The notes under the pieces: generated by a model
The model's input: the letters and a program-made list of their open reading frames with translations, nothing else
What the model was told of the DNA's origin: nothing
Databases searched by the model: none
Made by a program: the position numbers and the translations under genes
Source of the DNA: Mactra quadrangularis
Lineage: Eukaryota > Mollusca > Bivalvia > Venerida > Mactridae
Assembly (NCBI GenBank): GCA_025267735.1
Contig: CM046303.1
Coordinates: 52,903,403 to 52,967,402 of the forward strand
Direction of reading: 5' to 3'
Length of the DNA: 64,000 bases
Shown: piece by piece, positions 41,901 through 52,511 of the stretch
Layout: each line of letters opens with the position of its first letter
Position numbering within the stretch: position 1 is the stretch's first letter

Positions 41901-44616
41901 CATCGCATAGTGCGTAAAAAACTTGTATTTCCGGACATGGAATATAACAGCTATTTAATGCGTTACTAGTTTTCTGCTGCTGCAAGAATTTGACAAATAT
42001 AAAGAGAATTTTGAAATTCTAAAATCACTCGACTATATACGCAATGATATTAACTGGTCTAAAAATATAAATAATTTTCAATTCGTGTACACATGTGTTA
42101 CTTGAGGCATCTAGGGAATATAATAAGTAATGAATACCGTCTTTCTATGAAGTTATCGAATAAAACACTCATTTTAATTTGTATTTTATTGCATCTTGTC
42201 TAGACTGATGTTATAAAATCAAACACTATTTATTGTACATCAAATACCACGAGTCTAAATTAAGTACTCAAAATGATTAAGTAACATTCCGTTTCATTGT
42301 TAATATATAATTACAGTAAAGACTAATAATTATTCATATTCTGAATAATTTCATACCAGCTTACTTGTAGGTAGTGGTTAGGTAATCTTAATCAGCTGGA
42401 CACAAGTTAGGGCTATGTAGCAATAACATCACTTAATGGATTGAGACAGATCTCTCTGACATTCATATTATAAATAATGCAAAATAACATGTACATTTTA
42501 AATTTCATTTCATGATTTGTTTACAAAATATGCTTAGACTCTATTAAAAACTCAATTTTTTCTTCGAAGCAGGTTAAATGTATGGTCGCATTGTTTACAA
42601 GAACGACTTGTATACAAGCGTCTGAAATTATTATTAAAATAGTTTTCAAGATCCAAACAAATTTATGTAACGCATGATGCTTTACGTTACAGTTCAATAT
42701 TTTCAGTCAGTCATATCACAGTGGTCAATTCTTACGTTCCATGGACAAGCATAACCCTCAGGATCCAATCTTTTAAGGACATTAGTCAACAGTGGCTGAC
42801 AATGACGACAGATGTAAGCGGGGGACCGTCATGGAAAATATTTATGACTGAACTTTAAGGGTTAGCTTCGCTAAGGACTTTGAGTGCTGGTTTTAGACAT
42901 ATGTCCATGTAAGCTAGGTTAGGTGAGTTGACAGTCGTAAAATGACCATAATTTTGACAATACGTTAAATTCAATGAAAGCATCAACAAAGTAACATAAC
43001 ATCTTAACTTCTTACAAATTCATAGTATAAATTAGCCTTATTCATCAAAACAGTGTTCAACATTCAAAACAAAGCTATCACCATTAATGAACTTCCGATA
43101 AAAAGATCCTTATGTCGTATAATATTGTCGTCAATATTAAGCTAGATCCGCCCGACCTTAGAGTGAACATTCACACTTCATTAAGATAGTTACTATTTTC
43201 TAGAAAAAATAAACAAGATGTGTGAATACAAACATTTGCACATCGTAATCTGTGCCTACTATTGGGCTCATTAATGATGTCAACAAGGTGCATAGGAACT
43301 TGTTGCTGCATCGGTTAATAAAAACAGCGTTCAAAGAAATGCCGCTTACATTTTGATATAATTAAAGAAATAACATCTTATAGTAAAATGCTATTTACCA
43401 AACACATGGAATATAGTTGTCCTCCGAAAAAGTTTGACTGAGTTTACAAATGTTTAAATTAAGAAAGCAAATATGAATATGCCAAGGGTGGCTAATACTT
43501 TTTCTTTAAAAATAATAAATACTTCAACGGGTCGCCATAGGAAGGCAATATTTGTTTGGCTGATTGTAAAGCATACATAAGTCTTCAACTGGAAGCTTTA
43601 TTCACTGTTAAAACCATTTTTACAAAATGGATCTTTAAGAGCATTGCTTCTATCTTATTCACACTCCATTTGAAATATAATAACCTAACCATATAATGAT
43701 GCATGAGTTCAATGTCCTGAACACAATGTAAAGAATCAGGAATCCGTCTGAACTTGTTACATAGATGAATTGTGACAACATGATTGGTATTGTAATACAG
43801 TGGATGTCTTGATTGATGAGGTTTTTAATTGGTTCAATCAATAGGCTTGTTTTGATCCTTTGTAAACTGGTCGTATAAAGCTACAGACTCATAAACATAA
43901 AAATAGCCGTGAGGGCACCGTACGGGCGTCGTGCGGTCAAGCTCCGCAAGGATTCGTACGAATTCTTGCGTACCCGTACGGACTGTTACGTTTTTACCAG
44001 GGTCCGTGAGATAAGCCCAGAATATACGTATCAGTTTCAAAGTCAAATCGTAAACAAATTCCTGGCCGAGTATGGATTAAACTTGCATATCGTCCAGCAA
44101 CGGCTCCGCACGGGTGTGTTGTTTTGTGCCATGTGCGTGCCGTCACCTTAATACGCAAGGCTTTCCACGATCTACGGCTGTCTGCACGTACGGGTCGATT
44201 TTATGGGACTGAGGCATTAGACGGATCTTATTTTAAGCGTATTTACGTCGTTTTACGCACTTTTTATATCAAATTAGCTAGGTCAAAACTAGGACTTTAA
44301 TGGAAAACATCCAGTATTATAGTAAATAAGGTTATACACCACAGGTAAACAATCGACATTCTTTGACTTTATTTTAATCATCTTTTTGTATTTTTAAAGG
44401 ATCCCTGGATGAAGAGCTTTGGTGAAAATGTTTTGAAGAATAAAGAGCAAGTAAACAATGTAATTATAAATCCATCTAAATGATTTGAAAATTATTTGAA
44501 ATATTAAAGCTTGACTGGTAAAACGTACATATAAGTTCCTACATTTGTACAACATTGGTTAACAGTTCGCTTTGTTGTTGATAGAAATAAAAACACACGT
44601 TTCACAAAAAACACAT
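38985..44616 (+). repeat. Segmental duplication, copy B
   Basis: Direct counterpart of 31590-37620. It carries a MITE (43878-44217) absent from A and stops within a few bases of the hAT-like element that opens the tandem array; A continues with other sequence (CCCTACGGCACAG) at the equivalent point. Confidence 0.9.
43878..44217 (+). mobile_element. TA-flanked MITE, copy in segment B
   Basis: Ends CTACAGACTCATAAAC and TTTTATGGGACTGAGGCAT, TA on both sides. Copy A keeps an empty site at about 37227 (CGTATACGACGGATC), which confirms the element limits and shows that insertion followed the A/B duplication. Open frames of 70 and 80 codons inside it are artefacts of its higher GC content. Confidence 0.85.
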
Positions 44617-45077
44617 CAGTGGCGTAGCAAGGTCTTTTTGATGTGTACGCAAAATCCTAGGGGTCAAGGGCATGCCCCGCCCCGAATTTGTTTTTCTGAA
44701 GATCATTTCAGGAGCATTTTTGGCAACTATTCAAAATGGGTCTGTATAATTCAATCTGGACACAAATATAGGAAGACAACATTCATACAAATTATCATTC
44801 AATTTTAACCAGCGTTTAAAGAATTATATAGACTGGATTCAAAGACAAACATCGAATTTTAAAACCGTAAATTCAACTCCCAAAAGGCATCGCAAGTCCC
44901 ATTGAAATATAACTTGACATAAGGTTAGTAAAATAACGATCAAGCAGTTTTGTTTTACACAACCCTACCCCCCTCAGGCGAAAGATTTTAATACATTTTT
45001 GGCGTTTGTATTTTTACAATTTTCTGGACCAGTGTGTACGCAGCTGCGTACTCTGCGTACTGGTAGCTACGCGCCTG
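44617..45077. mobile_element. hAT-like MITE at left edge of unit 1
   Basis: 461 bp with ends CAGTGGCGTAGC and the complement of CAGGCGCGTAGC, a terminus style common in hAT elements. No transposase. In units 2 and 3 it is flanked by the direct repeat ATGGC; here the left flank is the end of segment B (ACACAT), so the left duplication is missing. Confidence 0.7.
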
Positions 45078-45130
45078 ATGGCTATTGATGATGAAATTTA
45101 TGCTGGAAAACACTCAATATTATAATATTT

Positions 45131-45208
45131 TACGTCCTCTAACGTCATGACGTCAAAAAACGTCACAGTTACATATGACGTAATAACGTAACGTATAAAA
45201 CGTCAGAA
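45131..45208 (+). promoter_or_regulatory. CRE-rich putative promoter, unit 1
   Basis: A perfect palindromic CRE (TGACGTCA, 45148-45155), a TGACGTAA (45176-45183) and at least four further ACGTC or AACGT half-sites occur within 80 bases, 75 bases upstream of the first exon ATG. CREB/ATF-type factors bind such sites (established knowledge). The promoter role is inferred from position. The element is repeated in unit 2 (52361-52437) and cut short in unit 3. Confidence 0.5.
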
Positions 45209-46370
45209 TCACTATAATGACATATAAAGCGCACAAAGCAGCATAATATAAGAGATACAGATTTATATTACAAGAAGGAATAATGAGAGACATGACAAAA
45301 TTGACTGGAAATGTTTGTACAGAGTTAGCAAGGAATAGGTAAGTGTTTATTTAAAATTAAATTTCGTCAAACGTTGAGCTTTAAATACAGAATGTTACTT
45401 ATTATAAGCATTTCGTCTGTTTATTGCAACCTTCCTCTAAGTCAGATATTCAAAAGATTTCCTGAGGTCTATGAAATATTTTCAATTCTATTATATTTCG
45501 ATACAGAAAATGGTAATGAAATAATGTCTATTTTTTAATTTAAAAAACGACGCTACAGGTTGTTATTGTTTTAAATAATTTTTAAAGCGAAATTAAAATG
45601 AACATAAAAATAACGACAAGCTCAGTGTAAGTTAGCATATATGTTTTAATTTTTAGCACTTTTGTCCCAATTAGATATATATAAATTTATTTGATTTCAG
45701 TGATCAAAGTGTCAAGAGTGTCACCATAACAACTGAAAAAAATGGAAACCAAACAAGTACATAGTGTTTAATGATAATGAAAGTTCTAAATCTAGTTTTT
45801 CTTTGAGACAAACCATCACTGGTGAGTTTATTTATACTAATTTATTTCGCTAGACTGTGAAGCAAGTTCATATAACTTAAATTAATCACTCTATAGTCCA
45901 CTTCCAGGTATATTTGAATTAGTCGTAATTTTGGCAGGCAGCTGCAAGAAATTAACGAACATAATAAATGTATTATTGCATTCCGGAGATCATGTCACTT
46001 TATACCCCGAATAAGGGTATCAGCTCGCTAGCAACGTGTGTTATTGTCTTTGCTATTGAACCAAAATACATTTCAAGTTTCTACAAATCGTAAAATTCAT
46101 CAATTTATATATTGTTTTAATCAACACTTACTTGTAAGCAAACATTTGACAACTGTTATTAACTTCAAACATCTATTGCAGTTTCCAACAAGATCTCAGA
46201 ATGGACAAGAAAAGATAACTCTCCCCAAAGATCAACCTATGAATACACAGAAAGATATAAGAAAATTAGACAACGTGAATCTGAAATTAGACAAGATATT
46301 ATGAATGTAATTCAACAGAAAATTAGCCATCTTCAAGGTAATTTTAATATAGATTTCTATTTAAAAACTA

Positions 46371-46634
46371 CAGTGCAACCTCTCTTAAGCAACACCAACT
46401 GGGAGGGCCTAAAATGTGTTGTTGTTCAGAGGTTGCATTCTCGTTCCCAGAGTCTAGTAGGATTCTAAATACTAGCTAGTATTGAGAATCCTACTAGATT
46501 CTGGGAACGAGAATGAGAGGTTGTTGTTCTGCAGAGGTTTAATTTAATGAAAATTATAACTTAGGGAAATGTCAAAAGTTGTTATTGTGCAGAGGATTTG
46601 TTCTGTAGAGGACAGCTCTGCAAAGGCTATACTG
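46371..46634. mobile_element. Mariner/pogo-like MITE in intron 3, unit 1
   Basis: Ends CAGTGCAACCTCTCTTAAGC and the complement of CAGTATAGCCTTTGCAGAGC, TA on both sides (46369-46370, 46635-46636). The CAGTR-ACCTCT terminus is reminiscent of pogo/Tigger elements. It is itself interrupted by the palindrome at 46436-46515. Confidence 0.65.
46436..46515. mobile_element. 80-bp palindromic mini-element with 8-bp target duplication
   Basis: Two 40-base arms with no loop, starting CATTCTCGTTCCCAGA on both strands and meeting at ACTAG|CTAGT (centre between 46475 and 46476). Only two arm positions mismatch. AGAGGTTG flanks both sides (46428-46435 and 46516-46523). An 8-bp duplication fits hAT- or P-type transposition; the family is not assigned. 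Confidence 0.85.
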
Positions 46635-47741
46635 TACTAAGTACTTGGAATTTTCTCGTACTTTTTATGTACTAGCTTGTGAAACCAACAAGCTAACAAT
46701 TCTGTTTTTTGTAAGTCATGCACAGATAGCGCACGAGTTTTATGTGAACATGTAGACCTTTTGTTTATTATGGATAGCAGAATATGGCCACTGTTAATCG
46801 AACATGTCCCTAAAGGCATAAACACATACATTTCTACCCTTAAAGCTGATGTACTTACATGCAACTAAATGCAATTTTAAACAAGACCCTAATTAAGATG
46901 AAGGCTGATCCTAATAATAAAAACAACGATCCCACAAAAGGAGGGTCTTTTGCTGATGTTGCTTCAACTTGTGACCCAGCCTTATTGCTTTTGTTATCTG
47001 CAATGTGAAATTGTTTATGCTCTACTATGGCTTTAAAGATTTACTTTTTATTAATTTGTATGTACATTACCTGGGGTGTGGAATTTCTATGCCCGACTTG
47101 TCAGACTCGTACCTATATGGCTGCGGACGAGTAAATATGTCCAACCCACTCGTCCGAGGACAAGTTATATTTTTAGCTGTAAAATAATTCTAACATAGCT
47201 ATACAATGTACTTAAAATATAGATATTTCAATGCTTCTATCACATTAAACAGTGAACTATTTTTATTATCAATCATTTATCATTACTTACAGTATTTACT
47301 TAACATCATAGTTCTATAATTTTTTTTCGAGTATTGAACTTCTGGGCAAGTAAGTTTTGATTCTGGACAAGTTGATTTTTTAGGTTGCAATTGTACGTGG
47401 GCAAGTTGAAAAAACTTGAAATTACACATATCTGATTACTGTTACATGTATATGAAAACAGTAAAATATCATTAAGCTAAAGATTTTCACTTAAAAACTA
47501 CTGTGTTCTATTTTTATTTTCCAGACCATACAACAAAGGCAAGAGGTTCCAAAAGACGCTTGGAAGAAAACACTGGTGATTGTAATGATGATTGCAAAGT
47601 TAAGAAAATGGTGGCAAGTGATGAAAATAAAGTCAAAGTGAATAGTAATGCACATGAAAACATCGCGATTAAAACCAACCACATACAGATGAGAATAATA
47701 AAAAGAGAAAGTCTGATGAAGACGCTGATACAGTAAGCGAA

Positions 47742-48161
47742 ATGAAAAGACCAAAGATCAAGTTTCGACTGGGCACAGAAAACCCACCCACAAGTATCCC
47801 TGAAGTGCCGAAAAAAAACTTAAATGATGTTCAAGAGTGCTCCAACTCATGTGTATGTAAAGCAGGACCTTGTGTCAAACCAAAGCCGATTTCACGACGA
47901 GGTGAACAACCAGAAAAGCCATTGTACCAAAGGTTACTACAAAGGCGACTTCTTAACACAGTTAACATGGTGTTCCATGAATGTTGTTCACTGAAATGTT
48001 GTGAGAAATGGTGTGAAAAGAGAATATCCGCTGATATGTTAGAAAATGGTTTTGATAAGTCTAACTTGAGAGTGGATTACTTTAGCTGGGGACAATATGA
48101 ACAAAAACAAGATGACGAAAGCAATGATGACGTAGGCAACAACGATGATTGGTTCTGGTAA
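47742..48161 (+). CDS. Second frame of the unit gene, 139 codons, copy 1
   Basis: The coding-looking frame extends upstream of its ATG into overlap with the preceding frame (reading KKRKSDEDADTVSEMKRPK across 47700-47755), which suggests it is the true C-terminal part of the preceding gene and not an independent gene. A short 44-base GT-AG segment beginning GTAATGCAC and ending CCACATACAG just upstream would join the two frames if spliced. Content: basic N-terminal part with a nuclear-signal-like KRKSDEDADTVSEMKRPK, two Cys clusters, acidic C-terminus. Unknown function. Confidence 0.4.
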   Translation: MKRPKIKFRLGTENPPTSIPEVPKKNLNDVQECSNSCVCKAGPCVKPKPISRRGEQPEKPLYQRLLQRRLLNTVNMVFHECCSLKCCEKWCEKRISADMLENGFDKSNLRVDYFSWGQYEQKQDDESNDDVGNNDDWFW

Positions 48162-48377
48162 ACTATTAATCATCTTACTACATTTTATTTATTTATAGTC
48201 CATTAATTGATGAAATGCAAATGACAATTTATCAACTTAATATTTGGTTTGTCTAGTACAGACGTTTATTTTTTTTAAACTATTAAAAATAATGTATACG
48301 TACGTATACCGGCATGTAAAAACCAAATGCTTTTGTTTTAATTATTGTTTAAAGTAAAATATGTGTTCTGTTTCGGT

Positions 48378-49072
48378 GTCTTACAAAGGCCAAGCTCAGG
48401 ATTTCGAATCAAGTGTCCCTAAGAGGTTGCTAGTTAGAGTCTCATCCGGACTGGTTATACTCTTCCATGGATATTCGACAATAATGTTGATTTTCCTCCA
48501 TTGATTAGGTATAACAACAACAACAACCTTTATTGCTCTAAACATACAACATGTTTATAGCAAACAGAATGAAATTTACAAACACATATAGTGAACATGG
48601 CATTATCATAAACAGACATACGAAAAAACAGAAATTTAAATGAATCCCATGGTGATCACCCGCATATATTATATATATAACCCATAGTAAAACATGTAAT
48701 TATGATAAAATAAAATGAAGAAACACGCCCTTCATACAAGTATAGGGCTAAATATTTTGTTTGTATTGTATAAAGATATTATATTCAGCCTAGTCTGGTA
48801 AGAAATATAACATTTACATGGTCAATTTAAATCTGAAGGCACACCTTTGCAGGATCTGTACTGAACATTTTCACCAAATCAAAAATGCTTAGTCCGATCT
48901 AAAAAAGGAAAAATCGTGTACATAATATTATGCATAATATAATGGAAAAGATATCGAACGTTTGGAAGGGTTGATTAGTATTGGTTATAGACAAGGTCCA
49001 GGAAACCTAGGTAAGGTGAGCTTGCCTCAGTAAAATGACAATAATGTTTGTCGACACGGCGTTAAACCCACT
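48378..49072 (+). mobile_element. SINE family 2 split by a retroposon, unit 1
   Basis: tRNA-like A and B regions (AAGCTCAGG near 48393; AGTTAGAGTCTC near 48432) are followed by the family body and the mollusc-style 3' end GGCGTTAAACCC (about 49059-49070). The element is interrupted at 48509-48970. It matches 35862-36125 on both sides of the interruption. Confidence 0.65.
48509..48970 (-). mobile_element. Nested non-LTR retroposon fragment, unit 1
   Basis: Perfect 8-bp duplication TTGATTAG at 48501-48508 and 48971-48978. On the minus strand it ends AATAAAGG(TTG)n, a LINE-type tail; no coding frame is present. Equivalent insertions lie at 55741-56203 and 61399-61861, so it predates the amplification of the unit. 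Confidence 0.75.
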
Positions 49073-51235
49073 GGCACCAGAGTCCTCACACTCGTTAAAT
49101 ACGCACACATATAATAATAAGTACACATTAACATAGATCCCATGCTACTCAAAAATGACTTACAGTCAAGAAATACACTAATGGACAGGTACATTTTCCC
49201 AATTCTAGGGGGGGGGGGGTCAGGACCCCCCTGACCCCCTTTGGATCCGCCTTTGTGGACCCTACGTTTTAAGCAACTCTTGTAAAAATGGACTGATATG
49301 AAAATCACTAATTTGAGAATGGTGATTTTATTATCAGTAAATATAATTTGTATTATAATTGTTATTTTAAGAAGGGTTTTACTAACAATTAAATCTCCGT
49401 TTTGCCATTATATGCTCCTTTTCGCCTAAAAGTCTCCATTTCGTATCTTATCCATGCCAGTTTTAAATGACGTAAATAGGCACATGGATTTCGTGCATAA
49501 TTACTTGTGTAATCCGTGTGGTTCAGACGACCAAAATATTTAGAATTTACCTTTTAGAGAGCAACTTCTATGAAATAGGATAACTTGAAAGTTAAAGGTG
49601 CAATGATGAAGGATAAAATTCTAGAATTTATTCAATGTCGATTCTGGGTATTACGAAGTGTTTGGATATTTCAGGTAAGAGGTTTAATTAACAATTGAGA
49701 GCCGTCAATGGACAGCGCGCTCTACTATTAGGAGTGGTCTTGTAAACGGAATCAATTATGAAATTCAATTGAGATGAAAAATTTAACAAGAATATTTTCA
49801 TTGATTGCAGCTTTTTTATTTTTTGCAGATCTTCTTACTAAAAAATGTTCAATATAAAAGACTCACAATTTAAAATAGTAAAAATTCAAGCTAGAGTGAT
49901 GCAACTTTAAAATTGACTTCCGATGGTAATACCGTAGTCATGTGTGAATATTCAAATCAATCCCATCAGTAGTTGCCAAGATAAAATGTTGCATTAGAAC
50001 TTAACTTAGAATGTATGTTTGTATGTAAGGGCCATAATTTAGTATAAATTATTGTTAGTTTTATGAATTATAGTATTTGATATCTAATGGTAAATTTTAT
50101 CCTACATGATAGAAGTTTCAAATGAAACCCTTTAGAAGTTGCTATGATAAAATGTTGCGCAAAATATCTTAATCAAGAAACAGTATAAGATTATAGTGAT
50201 TGTTTCAAGAAAAAATCAATGTGTGTACAATAGCATCATTGTTATTAGTATACACTGCTCATGTAGACCCAAAAGGTATTAGTTATCCAAAGTAATTGGT
50301 TATATAGATTTTTATACATAAAAATCAATATAAGGTTTCTCTTTTGCAAGAGCCATTTTGACAAAAAAATGACATAAAAACAAAACATTAATAAAAAGGT
50401 CTTACAACACAGAAAATTAAGTTTAATAGTAAAAAACACAGATGTACAAAACAAATATTTGAGCTCTGTGTCGAAAAATTCCAAGTACGAGAAATGATAC
50501 GTAGCAAAAATACCGACGCACATAGAATTCAACAGAAACTAATTTACGAAAGTTTTTAGGTCGAAGAGTCCAGGGGGCGAAAACAAAAATAGTTCCGTTT
50601 TAAAAAGTACCGAAATGCGTGGCTTTTATCATCGATTTATTCATTCGAACGCTCTTGGTTTTATCAAAACGAACTTTTTTGCCGGCGATATTGTCCGAAC
50701 TTTTCGATTGAGCATAAAAAACCTATACCATACCCCAGAAAAATGTTTCGTCCCTCGTTTCGTAACACTATTCCTGTTATAGGCCCTACCGGCATGTATA
50801 TGTACGTATCTCGGAACTGTGTTTGTTTTACTTGTGTGAATTTCTATATTTGTTTGAGGCGAAAGTTTATTACTGCACTTTAATAGTTGCACAAGCATTT
50901 AATTGTGTCAGTACTTCACATTACTTATTGATTGATTTAAAATATGTTTAACTGTTTCACTACTACTGCATTTCATGCTATTATATATTGCGTATGGGAT
51001 AAAATATTGCACATTGAACCGCATATTACATACATTAGATTTACTGTATATAAAGTTGTATATTGAATATAAAATTGTAAATTGTATAAAAATGTATAGA
51101 TCTATATGTATAAATAAAACAATAATGTATATATAGTTAATTATTGTTATAATTTTTTATGTTATTGTATTTTTACCACTTTTTTATTTGGTTTACATTC
51201 ACAAAGGTATAATTTCTATAATCTAAAGTATGTGC

Positions 51236-51350
51236 TTTGTAGTTGGTTAACAGCTAAATCCAGAGATTTAGTCTTTCCAGGACAGTGACTAAGTTGACTG
51301 ACTGCCGTTATATGACATATACAATGTGTTGCTATGACGGTAAACCCAAC
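51236..51350 (+). mobile_element. 3' part of SINE family 1, unit 1
   Basis: Matches 2790-2903 (GTTAACAGCTAAATCCAGAG, GACTAAGTTGACTGACTGCC) and ends GACGGTAAACCCAAC. The head is absent. The copy in unit 2 is at about 58449-58563. Confidence 0.6.
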
Positions 51351-51845
51351 AAAACAAAAATAAAATAAGCATCATTAAATATAAGTATATAATATACAGT
51401 CACATATAAGTAATTCGTTTTCTCCAGACTAGTTATTTTGGTGATTTATAAGCAAGGAAAATATATAAGGGAGACAATGTCAAATTAAATACGTTTGAAA
51501 CTGAACTGAATTTATTTGACTCTCTCGTCTACAAATACATGTTGTACTCGTAACATGTTAATTAGCGATATGTTTCATTGGTTAAACTGTTACATAGACA
51601 CAGAGTCATACAAAAGCCAAGTAATCACTTCTTTTGGTATAACATTTTATGTGTTCCGTCGTTCTCATATACCACGACACTTTTTTCATTAACACGACCA
51701 TCAGAACTGCTTAGTAAATTGTATGACAAATTAAGCAATAGGAACAATCTTAAAGATCGCCGAGGTTGTTCCGAATGCAAAATTAGACACAATAAATAAT
51801 TCACCTCATTATTAAATTATTTTTTAATTTAAAATTGGTCATGGC

Positions 51846-52306
51846 CAGTGGCGTAGCAAGGTCTTTTTGATGTGTACGCAAAATCCTAGGGGTCAAGGGC
51901 ATGCCCCGCCCCGAATTTGTTTTTCTGTAGATCATTTCAGGAGCATTTTTGGCAACTATTCAAAATGGGTCTGTATAATTCAATCTGGACACAAATATAG
52001 GAAGACAACATTCATACAAATTATCATTCAATTTTAACCAGCGTTTAAAGAATTATATAGACTGGATTCAAAGACAAACATCGAATTTTAAAACCGTAAA
52101 TTCAACTCCCAAAAGGCATCGCAAGTCCCATTGAAATATAACTTGACATAAGGTTAGTAAAATAACGATCAAGCAGTTTTGTTTTACACACCCCTACCCC
52201 CCTCAGGCGAAAGATTTTATTACATTTTTGGCGTTTGTATTTTTACAATTTTCTGGACCAGTGTGTACGCAGCTGCGTACTCTGCGTACTGGTAGCTACG
52301 CACCTG
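51846..52306. mobile_element. hAT-like MITE, unit 2
   Basis: Same ends as in unit 1, here flanked by ATGGC on both sides (51841-51845 and 52307-52311), a plausible 5-bp target duplication. Confidence 0.7.
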
Positions 52307-52360
52307 ATGGCTATTGATGATGAAATTTATGCTGGAAAACACTCAATATTATAATATTTT

Positions 52361-52437
52361 ACGTCCTCTAACGTCATGACGTCAAAAAACGTCACAGTTA
52401 CATAAGACGTAATAACGTAACGTATACAACGTCAGAA
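52361..52437 (+). promoter_or_regulatory. CRE-rich putative promoter, unit 2
   Basis: Same cluster as in unit 1: palindromic TGACGTCA spanning 52377-52384 and several half-sites, 75 bases upstream of the ATG at 52512. Confidence 0.5.
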
Positions 52438-52511
52438 TCACTATAATGACATATAAAGCGCACAAAGCAGCATTATATAAGAGATACAGATTTATATTAC
52501 AAAAAGAAATA

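Larger units (their letters stand above)
45283..48161 (+). pseudogene. Spliced gene of unknown function, copy 1, frameshifted
   Basis: Exons by comparison with copy 2: 45283-45338, 45701-45821, 46182-46337, and from 47525. All introns have GT-AG ends (AG|GTAAGT, TTGATTTCAG|, CTG|GTGAGT, CTATTGCAG|, CAAG|GTAATT, TTTTCCAG|). Exon 2 has seven A in the run at 45736-45742 where copy 2 has eight, which throws the frame into an early TAG. The last exon holds a 77-codon frame ending at 47736 and, in the next frame, a 139-codon frame (47742-48161) ending DDWFW. That second frame is Cys-rich (CSNSCVCKAGPC, HECCSLKCCEKWCEKR) with an acidic end. No domain recognised. Confidence 0.5.
44617..51845 (+). repeat. 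7.2-kb tandem unit, copy 1
   Basis: 7,229 bp, near-identical to 51846-59058 and to 59059-64000. It contains in order a hAT-like MITE, a CRE cluster, a four-exon gene, a nested MITE pair in intron 3, a SINE split by a retroposon, and AT-rich 3' sequence with a partial family-1 SINE (51236-51350). Other open frames in the unit (46038-46304, 46637-46864, 47005-47187, 49027-49308, 50245-50532, 50641-50898, 51578-51799) recur in the copies only because the copies are nearly identical. Confidence 0.95.

Noticed and set aside
46038..46304. 88-codon frame repeated at 53274-53534
   Set aside because: It is out of frame with exon 3 and covers intron sequence; the phase-consistent splicing model explains the open stretch better.
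47712..47750. CTGATGA...GAAA resembling a hammerhead ribozyme core
   Set aside because: No complementary stem II or stems I/III could be found, and the region is explained as coding sequence.
47503..47754. Minus-strand 87-92 codon frame repeated in three units
   Set aside because: Antisense shadow of the last exon of the unit gene.
50245..50898. Minus-strand frames of 95 and 85 codons present in all three units
   Set aside because: Repeated only because the units are nearly identical. Low-complexity hydrophobic composition, no splice or motif support, and no independent homologue.
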